Shown in pieces: positions 36,062 to 45,724 of a DNA stretch of 64,000 bases (its first letter is position 1; every line of letters starts with the position of its first letter). The position numbers and the translations under genes were made by a program. The notes under the pieces are model-generated. The model searched no databases. It had not been told where the DNA came from and saw only the letters and a program-made list of their open reading frames with translations. Location of the stretch: positions 28,132-92,131 of the forward strand of contig NZ_BEWV01000207.1 in assembly GCF_002933775.1 (NCBI RefSeq). Direction: 5' to 3'. The DNA comes from Prevotella sp. MGM1. Lineage in GTDB: Bacteria; Bacteroidota; Bacteroidia; Bacteroidales; Bacteroidaceae.

Positions 36062-36901
36062 TCAAGTTATCAGTTTGGTCAACAACCATTTACCATTGCG
36101 ACGAGTAAATGTAAGTTCTATTTCAAGGCCATTTGATATACCCCGCATTACAAAAATCTTGTCATTGCTGTTCCGGTTGGCCTGGCCATAGTTGATATTA
36201 TACAATATCTTGGAAGGCAAATCCGGAGCAAAAGCAGGCCATGTCTCAGGTGTCAGTACTCCCTCCATTTGGGCAAAATCATCGTCAGGGTCAGGACCGA
36301 CAAATGTTACGGGATCGCTCAAACTTGAAACTTGGAACAACGAATCTGACACAAATGACTGGTAAAATTTAAGAAACGATGCATTCTTGTCTTTATACAT
36401 AGGTATTATATTTATACCGCGCATCATCCACAACCCATTTACCCTGTCAAAAAGATACTGTTTGACAGTCTTTATGTTCAGATAGATCTTCTCCACTACC
36501 ACATGATTGATTGTAGTGTCTTTTCCAGCCTCCATCTGTCTTGCATTATCGAATATCAATGTGTAATATCCTTGTCGCATAAAGAAATGCTCTGTCTTCC
36601 ACTCCGATTTCCCAATAGAGTCTGTCCGTTCTGCATTGATAACTGGAAGCGGGAAAACAATACGCTCCATTTGCAACTTCCGGTTGGCGGCGAAATTAAA
36701 GAAGAAATCATCAAAAAGCTCATCAGCCGCCTTTGGCATCGGAGTTTCCGTTATCAACAGTTCCATTGTGTCGGCAACAACCGAGTCTACAAAATCTGAC
36801 GAGTCTGCCGGAGCCTCGTCATGAGAACCAGCCATCTTACTCCCATTGCAGGAAAACATAAGCATGGCAAAAGCGAAAATCGCGATTAAAAACCTTTTCA
36901 T
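36062..36901 (-). CDS. DUF4348-family lipoprotein
   Basis: 279 residues with lipoprotein signal (MKRFLIAIFAFAMLMFSCNG, Cys18). The mature part has the FDDFFFNFAANRKLQMERI and VFPLP blocks typical of DUF4348. It should be lipid-anchored in the envelope. Its promoter is shared back-to-back with pheS. It leads the operon with murB. Function unknown. Confidence 0.85.
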   Translation of the reverse strand: MKRFLIAIFAFAMLMFSCNGSKMAGSHDEAPADSSDFVDSVVADTMELLITETPMPKAADELFDDFFFNFAANRKLQMERIVFPLPVINAERTDSIGKSEWKTEHFFMRQGYYTLIFDNARQMEAGKDTTINHVVVEKIYLNIKTVKQYLFDRVNGLWMMRGINIIPMYKDKNASFLKFYQSFVSDSLFQVSSLSDPVTFVGPDPDDDFAQMEGVLTPETWPAFAPDLPSKILYNINYGQANRNSNDKIFVMRGISNGLEIELTFTRRNGKWLLTKLIT

Positions 36902-36939
36902 CTTTCAAATCGAAATGCTATCCATCTCCCAAATTTGCG

Positions 36940-36947
36940 CAAAAGTA
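36940..36947 (-). promoter_or_regulatory. -7 element of DUF4348-murB operon
   Basis: Minus-strand TACTTTTG, 39 bases before the start at 36901. Confidence 0.6.
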
Positions 36948-36990
36948 CAACTTTATTTTGATATTTTGCGCTATTTAAGTACAAAAATAT

Positions 36991-36998
36991 TACCTTTG
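36991..36998 (+). promoter_or_regulatory. pheS -7 element
   Basis: TACCTTTG, 29 bases before the pheS ATG. TTTG lies 22 bases upstream, slightly longer than usual. Confidence 0.65.
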
Positions 36999-37026
36999 CA
37001 AGAAATTTAGATAAATTAAAGCAACA

Positions 37027-38064
37027 ATGATACTTGACAAAATAAAGCAACTTCTGGAAGAGGTTGGCAATATGAGCGCAAACAATGCGGAAGAGATTGA
37101 GAACCTGAGACTTAAATATCTCGGCAAAAAAGGTGAGATAACAGCACTTATGGCTGATTTCCGCAATGTTCCGGCTGATCAAAAAAAGAGCGTCGGAATA
37201 AAAATAAACGAACTGAAACAAACAGCCCAAGAACGCATAAACGCTCTTAAAGAGATTTTGGATACAACAGACAGCGACATAGAGGGGCTCGACCTTACAC
37301 GTTCACCATACCCTATCAGACTTGGTACTCGCCACCCTCTGACAATTGTCAAAAACGAAATAATCGACATTTTCTCACGGATGGGATTTGTACTGGCTGA
37401 TGGCCCGGAGGTTGAAAACGACATGCACGTATTCACCAAAATGAATTTCGCCCCGGATCATCCTGCACGCGACATGCAAGACACTTTCTTTGTGGAGCAA
37501 AACAAGAATGATGTAACCAAAAACATGGTTCTTCGCAGCCACACAAGTTCTGTTCAAGCACGTGTAATGGAAACTTCACAACCGCCGATAAGGGTCATAT
37601 GCCCCGGCCGCGTATATCGTAATGAGGCCATAACTGCACGCGCTCATTGCTTCTTCCACCAAGTAGAGGGACTATATATCGATAAAAATGTATCGTTCAC
37701 AGATCTCAAACAGGTTCTGTTGTCATTTGCACACGAAATGTTCGGCAACGACACCAAGATACGCCTGCGCCCAAGCTATTTCCCGTTCACCGAGCCAAGT
37801 GCGGAAATGGATATCTCATGCCACATTTGCGGTGGCAAGGGATGTGGCTTCTGTAAACACACCGGATGGGTGGAGATTTTAGGATGCGGAATGGTCGACC
37901 CGAATGTTTTGGAGCAATGTGGCATCGACAGTAAAATATACACCGGATATGCTTTCGGTATGGGAGTCGAACGCATCACTAATCTGAAATATCAAGTAAG
38001 CGATCTGCGCATGTTCTCTGAAAACGACTTGCGCTTCCTTAAAGAATTTGAAGCGGCCAACTGA
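37027..38064 (+). CDS. pheS: Phenylalanyl-tRNA synthetase alpha subunit
   Basis: 345 residues. N-terminal coiled-coil (1-90) contacts tRNA. The class II core has MGFVLADGPEVENDMHVF, RSHTSSVQARVME and the Phe-pocket block FPFTEPSAEMDI, ending GMGVERITNLKY. It works as an alpha2-beta2 enzyme; pheT is not in this window. A 17-bp terminator follows. Confidence 0.97.
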   Translation: MILDKIKQLLEEVGNMSANNAEEIENLRLKYLGKKGEITALMADFRNVPADQKKSVGIKINELKQTAQERINALKEILDTTDSDIEGLDLTRSPYPIRLGTRHPLTIVKNEIIDIFSRMGFVLADGPEVENDMHVFTKMNFAPDHPARDMQDTFFVEQNKNDVTKNMVLRSHTSSVQARVMETSQPPIRVICPGRVYRNEAITARAHCFFHQVEGLYIDKNVSFTDLKQVLLSFAHEMFGNDTKIRLRPSYFPFTEPSAEMDISCHICGGKGCGFCKHTGWVEILGCGMVDPNVLEQCGIDSKIYTGYAFGMGVERITNLKYQVSDLRMFSENDLRFLKEFEAAN

Positions 38065-38084
38065 TACCACTTTCGCAAAACATA

Positions 38085-38128
38085 CAAAGGGCATTGATTA
38101 CTCAAATATATGTAATCAATGCCCTTTG
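38085..38128. terminator. Bidirectional terminator between pheS and gldE
   Basis: A perfect 17-bp stem, CAAAGGGCATTGATTAC (38085-38101) and its complement (38112-38128), with a 10-nt loop. It is one of the longest hairpins in the window and separates convergent genes. Confidence 0.85.
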
Positions 38129-38234
38129 TGTATTTGGCATATAAAAATATAGATCCACCAATACGTTTGTGGTTGCCCCCTCTGACAAACTCAAACCGCA
38201 GGCTATGTTTAAATATCGTCCAGCAATAATATTA

Positions 38235-39554
38235 TCAAGCTCTGTCTCCGACAACCACTTTCACTTTCGAGATACGATGCTGTTCCATTTCCAATACCTC
38301 AAACTTGAATTTATCAAACGGTATTTTCTCATGTAACCGCGGAAACTCACCTTTTATGTAAAGTAAAAGCCCGGCAATAGTATCAGCTTCTCCTTCCACA
38401 TCGGCAAAGATATTACTATCCTCTTTCATTATTTTAGTAAAATCGCTCAACAAAGTCTTGCCCTCAAAAATAAAAGTGCTACTATTTATACGTATATAAC
38501 TCTTCTCATCATCATCATATTCATCATTAATCTCACCGACAATTTCTTCCAATACATCTTCAAGGGTCACTATTCCGCTCGTTCCCCCAAACTCATCCAC
38601 AACAATGGCTATATGCACTTTATTATCCTGAAAATCACGAAGCAAATCATCTATCTTCTTGGTTTCAGGAACAAAATATGGCGGACGAATCAAAGTCTGC
38701 CACCGGAAATTTGCTGATTTCCCTAAATGTGGCAATAAGTCCTTAATATAAAGTACCCCACGTATATTATCTATATTGTCCTGATACACAGGCATCCGCG
38801 AATAATTATTCTCCACAATACATCTAAGTACTTCCGGAAATGTTGATTTAAAGTCCAAATCCACGACATCCTGGCGGCTCGTCATTATCTCCTTTGCCGT
38901 CTCGTCACCAAATCTCACGATTCCCTCAAGCAGTTTTTTCTCTTCCTTTATAGCATCGGTATCCGTCAATTCAAGCGCTTGCTCCAAGTCATTTATACTC
39001 AAAACATGGTTCTCTTTCTGCACCACTTTTTCCGCCAACACACCGGAACGAAGCAATACACTGCCAAGAGGATAGAATATTTTACGTAAGAAAAGAATAC
39101 CGGGTGCAGAGAAACGGCAGAACCGCAAAGGCTGTTGGCTGCAATATACTTTAGGCATAATCTCTCCGAAAAGGAGCAATATAAACGTAAGAATAACAGT
39201 GATACATACGAATTGCAGCCAATAGGCATTGCCAAAATCTATCAAACGGCCGAAAAAATAGTTGCAAAGCATGATTATCGTTACGTTAACCAAATTATTG
39301 GTTATCAGTATTGTTGCCAATGTACGTTCCGAATCATTAAGAAGTTGCATTATATTACTATCCGATACAGATTTTTTTTCGGCTATTATGCTAAGATCGT
39401 TCGGAGTAAGTGAAAAAAAAGCAATCTCCGAACCGGAAGCGAAACCGGAAGCTACCAACAAAAGACAGGCCAATACACCAGATATGATAACCCCGGCATC
39501 AGGTGCCATAAAATGCACCTCACTAAACATTTGTTCTATTGTTAAAAGTAACAC
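38235..39554 (-). CDS. gldE: Gliding-motility-type membrane protein GldE (CNNM/CBS/CorC)
   Basis: 439 residues. CNNM membrane domain with hydrophobic segments (about 19-44, 87-105, 115-135), paired CBS domains (about 215-345, RMPVYQDNIDNIRGVLYIKD and DDLLRDFQDNKVHIAIVVDE) and a C-terminal CorC/HlyC domain (TIAGLLLYIKGEFPRLHEKI). GldE homologues occur widely in non-gliding Bacteroidota, often beside an ssb; ion transport or signalling is likely. It starts 12 bases after ssb. Confidence 0.9.
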   Translation of the reverse strand: MLLLTIEQMFSEVHFMAPDAGVIISGVLACLLLVASGFASGSEIAFFSLTPNDLSIIAEKKSVSDSNIMQLLNDSERTLATILITNNLVNVTIIMLCNYFFGRLIDFGNAYWLQFVCITVILTFILLLFGEIMPKVYCSQQPLRFCRFSAPGILFLRKIFYPLGSVLLRSGVLAEKVVQKENHVLSINDLEQALELTDTDAIKEEKKLLEGIVRFGDETAKEIMTSRQDVVDLDFKSTFPEVLRCIVENNYSRMPVYQDNIDNIRGVLYIKDLLPHLGKSANFRWQTLIRPPYFVPETKKIDDLLRDFQDNKVHIAIVVDEFGGTSGIVTLEDVLEEIVGEINDEYDDDEKSYIRINSSTFIFEGKTLLSDFTKIMKEDSNIFADVEGEADTIAGLLLYIKGEFPRLHEKIPFDKFKFEVLEMEQHRISKVKVVVGDRA

Positions 39555-39566
39555 TTTAATTTAAAT

Positions 39567-39992
39567 TTAGAATGGCAAGTCATTTTCCGGCTCCATCGAC
39601 TTGCCTGTCGCAGACTGAACGGCTGTATTTTCGGAACTTTCAACATCCTGAGACATCTGCAAAGTCTTTGGTGTCAACATCTCCATATTGTCTGCCCACA
39701 CTTCCGTAATACTATGCCTCTTCCCATGTTTGTCGTCATAAACCGAATAACGGAGTCGCCCTTCTATATAAAGCTTATCACCTTTGTGCACATACTTTTC
39801 CACTATTTCAGCCAATCTCCGCCACAGCACGACATTATGCCAATCAGTACGATCGGGCACCTTGGTACCGTTCGGCAATGTATAACCGCGTTCGGTTGTC
39901 GCAAGCGACAACCGCGCCACCGCAACACCTTGATCTACATAGCGAACCTCCGGTTCCCTGCCCACATTTCCGATAAGCATAACCTTGTTCAT
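39567..39992 (-). CDS. ssb: Single-stranded DNA-binding protein (chromosomal)
   Basis: 141 residues. OB-fold core MNKVMLIGNVGREPEVRYVD, LSLATTERGYTLPNG, WHNVVLWRRLAEIVEKYVHK, and an acidic C-terminal tip ending PENDLPF that recruits repair proteins. It lies between a conserved unknown gene and gldE, a common Bacteroidota order. Confidence 0.96.
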   Translation of the reverse strand: MNKVMLIGNVGREPEVRYVDQGVAVARLSLATTERGYTLPNGTKVPDRTDWHNVVLWRRLAEIVEKYVHKGDKLYIEGRLRYSVYDDKHGKRHSITEVWADNMEMLTPKTLQMSQDVESSENTAVQSATGKSMEPENDLPF

Positions 39993-40019
39993 GACTTATT
40001 ATTCTATCAAGTTTCGATA

Positions 40020-40562
40020 CTATTTGCACATTCCAAGATAATGGAACTTAAAGTTCTTTCCCTTTACCGATGGGAACTGGCTGCGGCTATCCACACGCTG
40101 ACGCAGATAATCGACAATACGGTTATAACACTCCAACCCTGAATTTGCCTTGCAACGGGCTACAAAACGAGTATCACGATATTGGAATTTTCCTGTTCCC
40201 GGAACTTGAAGCACACGCTTAAAATCAATCTCTCCCTCATACCATCCGAACAGATTATCATTAAGACGTGACATGACAGGGGGCAAAACCTTTTCTCTGC
40301 TATCGGCAGTACCGCCATGCACAGCACGCTTTTCCTTAAAATCGAGCATTGTAGCTGCTTCAGTCTTTATAATAATAAAATATACACGGGGACGTATTTT
40401 ATAACGCTTCGGATAGTAAACATCACTCTCAACATATTCACGGACATCGGCTTCAAGTACGGGGTTCATTCCGATTTCACTTATACTACCCAAAAAAGTA
40501 ATGGCATCATTAACATTAGTGACTAATGTCTCTTTATCAAAATATCTTAGATATAAGTTCAT
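40020..40562 (-). CDS. Conserved hypothetical protein upstream of ssb-gldE
   Basis: 180 residues, soluble, mixed alpha/beta, basic C-terminus (RQRVDSRSQFPSVKGKNFKF). No catalytic motif seen. It leads the group of this gene, ssb and gldE (gaps of 27 and 12 bases). The setting suggests nucleic-acid work, but that is inference. Confidence 0.75.
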   Translation of the reverse strand: MNLYLRYFDKETLVTNVNDAITFLGSISEIGMNPVLEADVREYVESDVYYPKRYKIRPRVYFIIIKTEAATMLDFKEKRAVHGGTADSREKVLPPVMSRLNDNLFGWYEGEIDFKRVLQVPGTGKFQYRDTRFVARCKANSGLECYNRIVDYLRQRVDSRSQFPSVKGKNFKFHYLGMCK

Positions 40563-40600
40563 TTAAAAATTGTTGTTTTCCTTGTAGAATAATAAAAACG

Positions 40601-40673
40601 AGCGGAAAACGGGACTCGAACCCGCGACCCCAACCTTGGCAAGGTTGTGCTCTACCAACTGAGCTATTTCCGC
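40601..40673 (-). tRNA. tRNA-Gly (GCC)
   Basis: The minus strand folds as a complete tRNA: acceptor GCGGAAA (40673..40667) pairs with TTTCCGC (40608..40602) plus discriminator T. The D arm includes AGCTCAGTTGGTAGAGC, the anticodon stem-loop AACCTTGCCAAGGTT gives GCC, and the T arm contains GGTTCGAGTCC. CCA is not encoded. Confidence 0.96.
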
Positions 40674-40776
40674 AACTTTTCCTTTTGTCAGGAGCATTGC
40701 TCTCAATGCGGTTGCAAAGGTAGTACTTTTTTTTGTTCCGACAAATTTTTTCGAGCTTTTTTTACTAAAAACGGCA

Positions 40777-41928
40777 TTAATCCATACGATTTTTATAATC
40801 TTCATAGCAAAATTGGCGCAAAACAGTCAGTTCCCCGTCATTTTTAAGCATTCCTATTGCCGGATGCTCTACTCCATTAAACATGGTGGTCTTTACCGTC
40901 GTATAATGAATCATATCTTCAAAAATGACCCTGTCTCCAACTTTCAACGGCTTTTCAAAACGCCATGCTCCAAGAAAATCTCCCGACAAACAACTATTTC
41001 CCCCAAGCCTGTATGTGTTTTCTTCCACTGCCTTTTCCATTGGAAGAGATTTCGCTCCACGGACGACAGGCTGATAAGGCATTTCAAGACAATCCGGCAT
41101 GTGGCATGTGAAACTAACATTCAATATTGCGGTTTTTATCCCGTTATCTTCGACTATATCCACTACTTGCGACACCAATACTCCGGTCTGCCACGCAAAC
41201 GCACTTCCCGGTTCAAGTATAATTCTAAGATTAGGATAACGGCAACGGAAACTCCGTAATATCTCCACCATCAAATCGATATCATAGTCATCACGGGTCA
41301 TCAAGTGACCACCACCGAAATTTATCCATTTCAGCTGCGAAAACCAACGTGAGAATTTCTCCTCTATATGCACAAGGGTTCTCCGGAACACATCAGCCCC
41401 GCTTTCACAATGGCAATGACAGTGAAAACCATCTATTCCTTCCGGCAATATCTCAGGAAGTTTACATGCCGAAACACCGAATCGCGTACCGGGAGCACAT
41501 GGGTTGTATAGCATCGTGCCGACCTCCGAATACTCCGGATTAACACGTATGCCGCACGACACAGAAGCATCCAACGCCTTAACCCTCTCAAAATATGTCT
41601 CAAACTGTGACAACGAATTAAACGTGACATGACTTGAACAACGCACGATATCATCTATACTATCATCGGTATATGCGGGAGAATATGTATGTGCAGGAGT
41701 TCCGAACTCTTCAAACGCGAGTTTTGCCTCAAAAGAAGAGCTTGCCGTCGTTGCATTAATATATTCGCGAAAGATGGGGAATGTCTTCCATAAGGCAAAT
41801 GCCTTAAAAGCAAGAATTATCTCCACGCCAGCCCTTGACGCCACATCAGAAATCACGGAAAGATTGCGCCGAAGCAGTTTCTCCTCTACAATATAAATAG
41901 GTGTAGATATGTTCTCAAATGTATCCAT
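40777..41928 (-). CDS. nspC: Carboxynorspermidine decarboxylase
   Basis: 383 residues of the alanine-racemase-fold PLP decarboxylases. ILAFKAFALW contains the PLP lysine near residue 41. HCHCESGADVF and INFGGGHLM build the active site, and the C-terminal barrel has YRLGGNSCLSGDFLGAW. It removes CO2 from carboxyspermidine/carboxynorspermidine in the polyamine route used by Bacteroidota. It is transcribed alone, with TAATTTTG upstream. Confidence 0.95.
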   Translation of the reverse strand: MDTFENISTPIYIVEEKLLRRNLSVISDVASRAGVEIILAFKAFALWKTFPIFREYINATTASSSFEAKLAFEEFGTPAHTYSPAYTDDSIDDIVRCSSHVTFNSLSQFETYFERVKALDASVSCGIRVNPEYSEVGTMLYNPCAPGTRFGVSACKLPEILPEGIDGFHCHCHCESGADVFRRTLVHIEEKFSRWFSQLKWINFGGGHLMTRDDYDIDLMVEILRSFRCRYPNLRIILEPGSAFAWQTGVLVSQVVDIVEDNGIKTAILNVSFTCHMPDCLEMPYQPVVRGAKSLPMEKAVEENTYRLGGNSCLSGDFLGAWRFEKPLKVGDRVIFEDMIHYTTVKTTMFNGVEHPAIGMLKNDGELTVLRQFCYEDYKNRMD

Positions 41929-41954
41929 AGTTCATCATTATTTGTTTACGTACG

Positions 41955-41962
41955 CAAAATTA
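41955..41962 (-). promoter_or_regulatory. nspC -7 element
   Basis: Minus-strand TAATTTTG, 27 bases before the nspC ATG. Confidence 0.6.
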
Positions 41963-42088
41963 ACAAAAAACATCGTAAAGCACCAACACGACATGATGAA
42001 AAAGACGATTTATTTACCTTGTCATCCTTTTTTGAGAAATTAACTAAAAAACAATCTTCAAAAACTTGTGGATAATGAATAAAGTATA

Positions 42089-42096
42089 TACATTTG
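42089..42096 (+). promoter_or_regulatory. -7 element of the acidic-protein gene
   Basis: TACATTTG with TTG about 19-20 bases upstream, 27 bases before ATG 42123. It excludes the earlier in-frame ATG at 42066. Confidence 0.65.
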
Positions 42097-42122
42097 CACA
42101 CAAATTAAAAATATTCAGAATA

Positions 42123-42917
42123 ATGACACAACCAATGGCACAAAAAGCGCTCACGCTCAAGACATTGACCAAAAACACAGTCTGGGACGTACAAGAGAAT
42201 GACATTTTCCGAATGTTGGAAAGTGTGGAGAAGGATGCAGACATAAGGGATAACATCCGTCGATACACAGACATTATCAGGGTTGCATTTATGATTGAAG
42301 AACTTCAAGAGCCATCATCTGCAATGAAAGGTAAATTTGAGAAGACCGGATATAAAATCGGACAAATACAGATTGACGACAATACCAAAATGACATTGGC
42401 TCTCAAAAAACGCCCGATATCACGTGTTACCGATCTCACGTATGAGAATATACACCATATCACTGCCGCAAAACTAATAGAAGTACTCGACAGAAATTTC
42501 GGAGGCGGTTGGGAATCGTTATCCCAAAGTGTCAAGGATATTATCGAAAGCGGTTTCGACATATCCACAACCACACTCCCCAAAGACAGGCTTCACAAAT
42601 CTGGCGGTATGTACGAAAAGAAAGTCGCCGACGGATATGATGTGCTTGAAGTAGTAAAAGGAACATGGGTGGAAGCCATTTTCGCAAAGTTGAAACCCGA
42701 GACAGAGAAGCCACGCCTGAAACTAATGTCGAAAAACGAGGAAGACGAAATTCCGGAAGACGACTACAACAAGCCTGACGAAGATGATATCATCGATGAG
42801 GAACCGACCATATTGGGCGACGATGATATTACCGAAGACAACTACCGCACTACATTTGAAATAGAAGGTGAACCCGACGAGGAAGCGGAAAGCATGTCGG
42901 ATTTCGGTGACGAATAG
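42123..42917 (+). CDS. Conserved hypothetical protein with acidic C-terminal tail
   Basis: 264 residues. The N-terminal 180 residues are folded and helical (MTQPMAQKALTLKTLTKNTV...RRYTDIIRVAFMIEEL). The last ~70 are dominated by Asp and Glu (EEDEIPEDDYNKPDEDD). The open frame extends to 42066, but the promoter at 42089 fixes the start at 42123. No family name can be given. A terminator separates it from hppA. The acidic tail suggests a binding role for a basic partner or ions. Confidence 0.75.
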   Translation: MTQPMAQKALTLKTLTKNTVWDVQENDIFRMLESVEKDADIRDNIRRYTDIIRVAFMIEELQEPSSAMKGKFEKTGYKIGQIQIDDNTKMTLALKKRPISRVTDLTYENIHHITAAKLIEVLDRNFGGGWESLSQSVKDIIESGFDISTTTLPKDRLHKSGGMYEKKVADGYDVLEVVKGTWVEAIFAKLKPETEKPRLKLMSKNEEDEIPEDDYNKPDEDDIIDEEPTILGDDDITEDNYRTTFEIEGEPDEEAESMSDFGDE

Positions 42918-42963
42918 TATATACAAAACTACTAATGCAATATACATAGTATAAAGAGTTGAA

Positions 42964-43012
42964 GGAGCCATCGTGCACTGCGTTAAAGCAGAGCGATCGC
43001 TCCTCTTTTTTT
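42964..43012 (+). terminator. Terminator of the acidic-protein gene
   Basis: GGAGCCATCG pairs with CGATCGCTCC (one mismatch), inner CTGC/GCAG, then eight T residues (43005-43012). Confidence 0.8.
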
Positions 43013-43079
43013 AACAATAAAACTCCAGAGCTTTTGCTCACATTTTCATTTTAATCAAATAACATAACCTAAAACAACA

Positions 43080-45281
43080 ATGAACATTCCAGAAGTTTTT
43101 TGGCTCATTCCGGCAGCATCTGTAACGGCGCTGGGAATGGCATGGTTCTTCTTCCGTCAGATGATGAAAGAAGACGAGGGAACACCGCGCATGCGGGAAA
43201 TAGCGGAACATGTGCGCCGAGGTGCGATGGCCTATCTGAAACAACAGTACAAAGTCGTCGGTATCGTATTCGTAGTGCTTGCGCTTATATTCGCTTTCAT
43301 GTCCTATGCGCTTAATGTACAGAATCCTTGGGTTCCGTTCGCATTCATCACAGGCGGTCTTTTCTCCGGACTTGCAGGTTTTTTCGGCATGAAAACCGCC
43401 ACATACGCTTCCGCACGCACGGCCAACGCTGCACGGAAAGGACTTAACAACGGCCTTAGAATAGCTTTCCGTAGCGGAGCTGTCATGGGGCTTGTAGTAG
43501 TGGGACTCGGCCTGCTCGATATCGCAATCTGGTTCCTCGTGCTCAGTTATTTCTATAACGGAGACAGCATGGCACTCATAACCATTACCACCACCATGCT
43601 TACTTTCGGCATGGGAGCATCTACCCAAGCACTGTTCGCACGTGTAGGAGGCGGAATATATACCAAAGCGGCCGACGTTGGTGCCGATTTGGTTGGAAAA
43701 GTTGAGGCCAACATTCCCGAAGACGACCCTCGAAATCCGGCAACCATCGCTGACAACGTGGGAGATAACGTGGGCGATGTAGCCGGCATGGGCGCCGACC
43801 TGTACGAAAGCTACTGCGGAAGCATCCTCAGCACGGCGGCCCTCGGAGCAACAGCCTTCGCTTTCAATATGGATATGCAACTCAAAGCCGTCATTGCCCC
43901 CATGATAATCGCTTCCGTAGGAATATTCCTTTCGCTGATCGGAATATTCCTTGTGCGAACCAATGAAGGAGCAACAATGAAAGACCTGCTCAAATCTCTC
44001 GGACTGGGAACAAATGTTTCGGCCATACTTATTGCCGCCGCGTCTTTCGTCATCTTGTATCTTTTGGAACTTGACAACTGGATAGGAGTGTCATTCTCCG
44101 TAGTGACGGGTCTTATGGCCGGCGTAATCATCGGTCAAGGCACGGAATATTACACGAGCCAGAGCTACAAACCTACACGACAGATATCTGAATCATCACA
44201 GACCGGCCCGGCCACCGTTATCATAAAGGGTATCGGAACGGGAATGATCTCAACCATGATTCCGGTCGTGACAATATCTGTCGCAATCATGCTGAGTTAT
44301 CTCTGCGCCAACCATTTTGATCTGTCCATGAGCGCAGAAAGTATTTCAAGGGGGCTCTACGGCATCGGTATCGCCGCTGTAGGCATGTTGTCAACACTCG
44401 GCATCACTCTCGCCACGGACGCTTACGGCCCTATCGCCGACAACGCCGGCGGAAACGCCGAGATGAGCGAACTGGGCGAGAACGTGCGTCACCGTACAGA
44501 CGCACTTGACGCACTGGGCAATACCACTGCGGCCACAGGCAAAGGATTTGCCATAGGCAGCGCTGCCCTAACAGCCCTTGCACTCCTTGCATCTTACGTT
44601 GAGGAGATAAAGATTGCCATGGTACGCGCAGTAGACAACGGACAGATATTTTTCAACAGCGTTGGCGAAGTGTTCAATCCCGCCACTGCCAACATGGTAG
44701 ACTACATGGAGTTCTTCCAAGTAAACCTGATGAACCCCAAAGTTCTTGTCGGTGCTTTTATAGGCGGAATGGCAGCATTCCTGTTCTGCGGCCTCACCAT
44801 GGGAGCTGTAGGTCGCGCCGCACAGACAATGGTTGAAGAAGTGCGCCGTCAATTCCGTGAAATAGCCGGAATACTTGACGGCAAAGCCACTCCCGATTAC
44901 GGCCGTTGTGTAGAAATCAGCACACGTTCGGCACAGCGCGAGATGATTTTCCCCAGCCTTTTAGCCATTATCATCCCTATCGTTGTGGGTGTCCTGCTCG
45001 GAGTGGCTGGTGTGATGGGACTGCTCGTAGGCGGACTTACCGCCGGTTTCACCCTTGCCGTGTTCATGGCAAACGCAGGCGGAGCATGGGATAATGCCAA
45101 GAAAATGGTAGAGGAAGGTCATTTCGGCGGCAAAGGCTCAGAATGCCATAAGGCAACTATCGTGGGCGACACCGTGGGCGATCCGTTTAAAGACACGTCA
45201 GGCCCATCACTCAATATTCTTATCAAACTCATGTCCATGGTAAGTATAGTAATGGCCGGACTCACTGTAGCGTTCCTATAA
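43080..45281 (+). CDS. hppA: Membrane-bound pyrophosphatase, K+-dependent type
   Basis: 733 residues with about 16 membrane helices. The pyrophosphate site includes DVGADLVGKVE and DDPRNPATIADNVGDNVGD. GNTTAATGKG has Ala (not Lys) after GNTTA, the mark of K+-dependent enzymes. It splits pyrophosphate to pump Na+ and/or H+ across the inner membrane; characterised Bacteroides relatives pump both, but the ion cannot be fixed by eye here. It is transcribed alone, and a hairpin follows at 45355-45418. Confidence 0.96.
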   Translation: MNIPEVFWLIPAASVTALGMAWFFFRQMMKEDEGTPRMREIAEHVRRGAMAYLKQQYKVVGIVFVVLALIFAFMSYALNVQNPWVPFAFITGGLFSGLAGFFGMKTATYASARTANAARKGLNNGLRIAFRSGAVMGLVVVGLGLLDIAIWFLVLSYFYNGDSMALITITTTMLTFGMGASTQALFARVGGGIYTKAADVGADLVGKVEANIPEDDPRNPATIADNVGDNVGDVAGMGADLYESYCGSILSTAALGATAFAFNMDMQLKAVIAPMIIASVGIFLSLIGIFLVRTNEGATMKDLLKSLGLGTNVSAILIAAASFVILYLLELDNWIGVSFSVVTGLMAGVIIGQGTEYYTSQSYKPTRQISESSQTGPATVIIKGIGTGMISTMIPVVTISVAIMLSYLCANHFDLSMSAESISRGLYGIGIAAVGMLSTLGITLATDAYGPIADNAGGNAEMSELGENVRHRTDALDALGNTTAATGKGFAIGSAALTALALLASYVEEIKIAMVRAVDNGQIFFNSVGEVFNPATANMVDYMEFFQVNLMNPKVLVGAFIGGMAAFLFCGLTMGAVGRAAQTMVEEVRRQFREIAGILDGKATPDYGRCVEISTRSAQREMIFPSLLAIIIPIVVGVLLGVAGVMGLLVGGLTAGFTLAVFMANAGGAWDNAKKMVEEGHFGGKGSECHKATIVGDTVGDPFKDTSGPSLNILIKLMSMVSIVMAGLTVAFL

Positions 45282-45354
45282 TTGACAGATAAAGACCGGA
45301 CACTACACATAAAACAATGTATACAGAAAGCCCGGCCTGAAAAAAAACAACTGC

Positions 45355-45418
45355 AGGGACACGGAGATTATGAAGAAAATATCGTTTAATACGGTAACTC
45401 TCCATATCTCCGTGTCTC
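45355..45418 (+). terminator. Likely hppA terminator
   Basis: AGGGACACGGAGAT (45355-45368) pairs with ATCTCCGTGTCTCT (45405-45418) with one G-T, enclosing a 36-nt loop, then an AT-rich tail. Confidence 0.5.
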
Positions 45419-45647
45419 TATGTCTATAATATATTTTTATTCAACTTATCACATCTTTTTTAAATACGATACATTCATTAATTGCGGTTATGAAATAATA
45501 AGACAAAAAGACTTTCAAAACTCGTTTATTTTTAATAAGAAAAAACAGGAGTCGTAAATACGCAAGTTTTAAGCAATTTACATAATCGCTTGGCTATCAA
45601 CTAAATAGCAAAATTCCACTTCACGACTATTAATGATAAAGACCTTA

Positions 45648-45724
45648 TTGCATTGCGTTTAGCATCCCGTTGGCCTACATTCAGCAATCCGTTGCATTAC
45701 AACGAGACGCTAAACGCATCGCAA
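45648..45724. repeat. Long imperfect inverted repeat
   Basis: Left arm 45648-45672 and right arm 45700-45724 pair over 25 positions with few mismatches, including a perfect core GCGTTTAGC / GCTAAACGC. CCCGTTG-type motifs recur in the loop and just beyond (45750s). No gene is nearby, so it may be a structured RNA, a regulatory palindrome or a mobile-element remnant. Confidence 0.5.
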
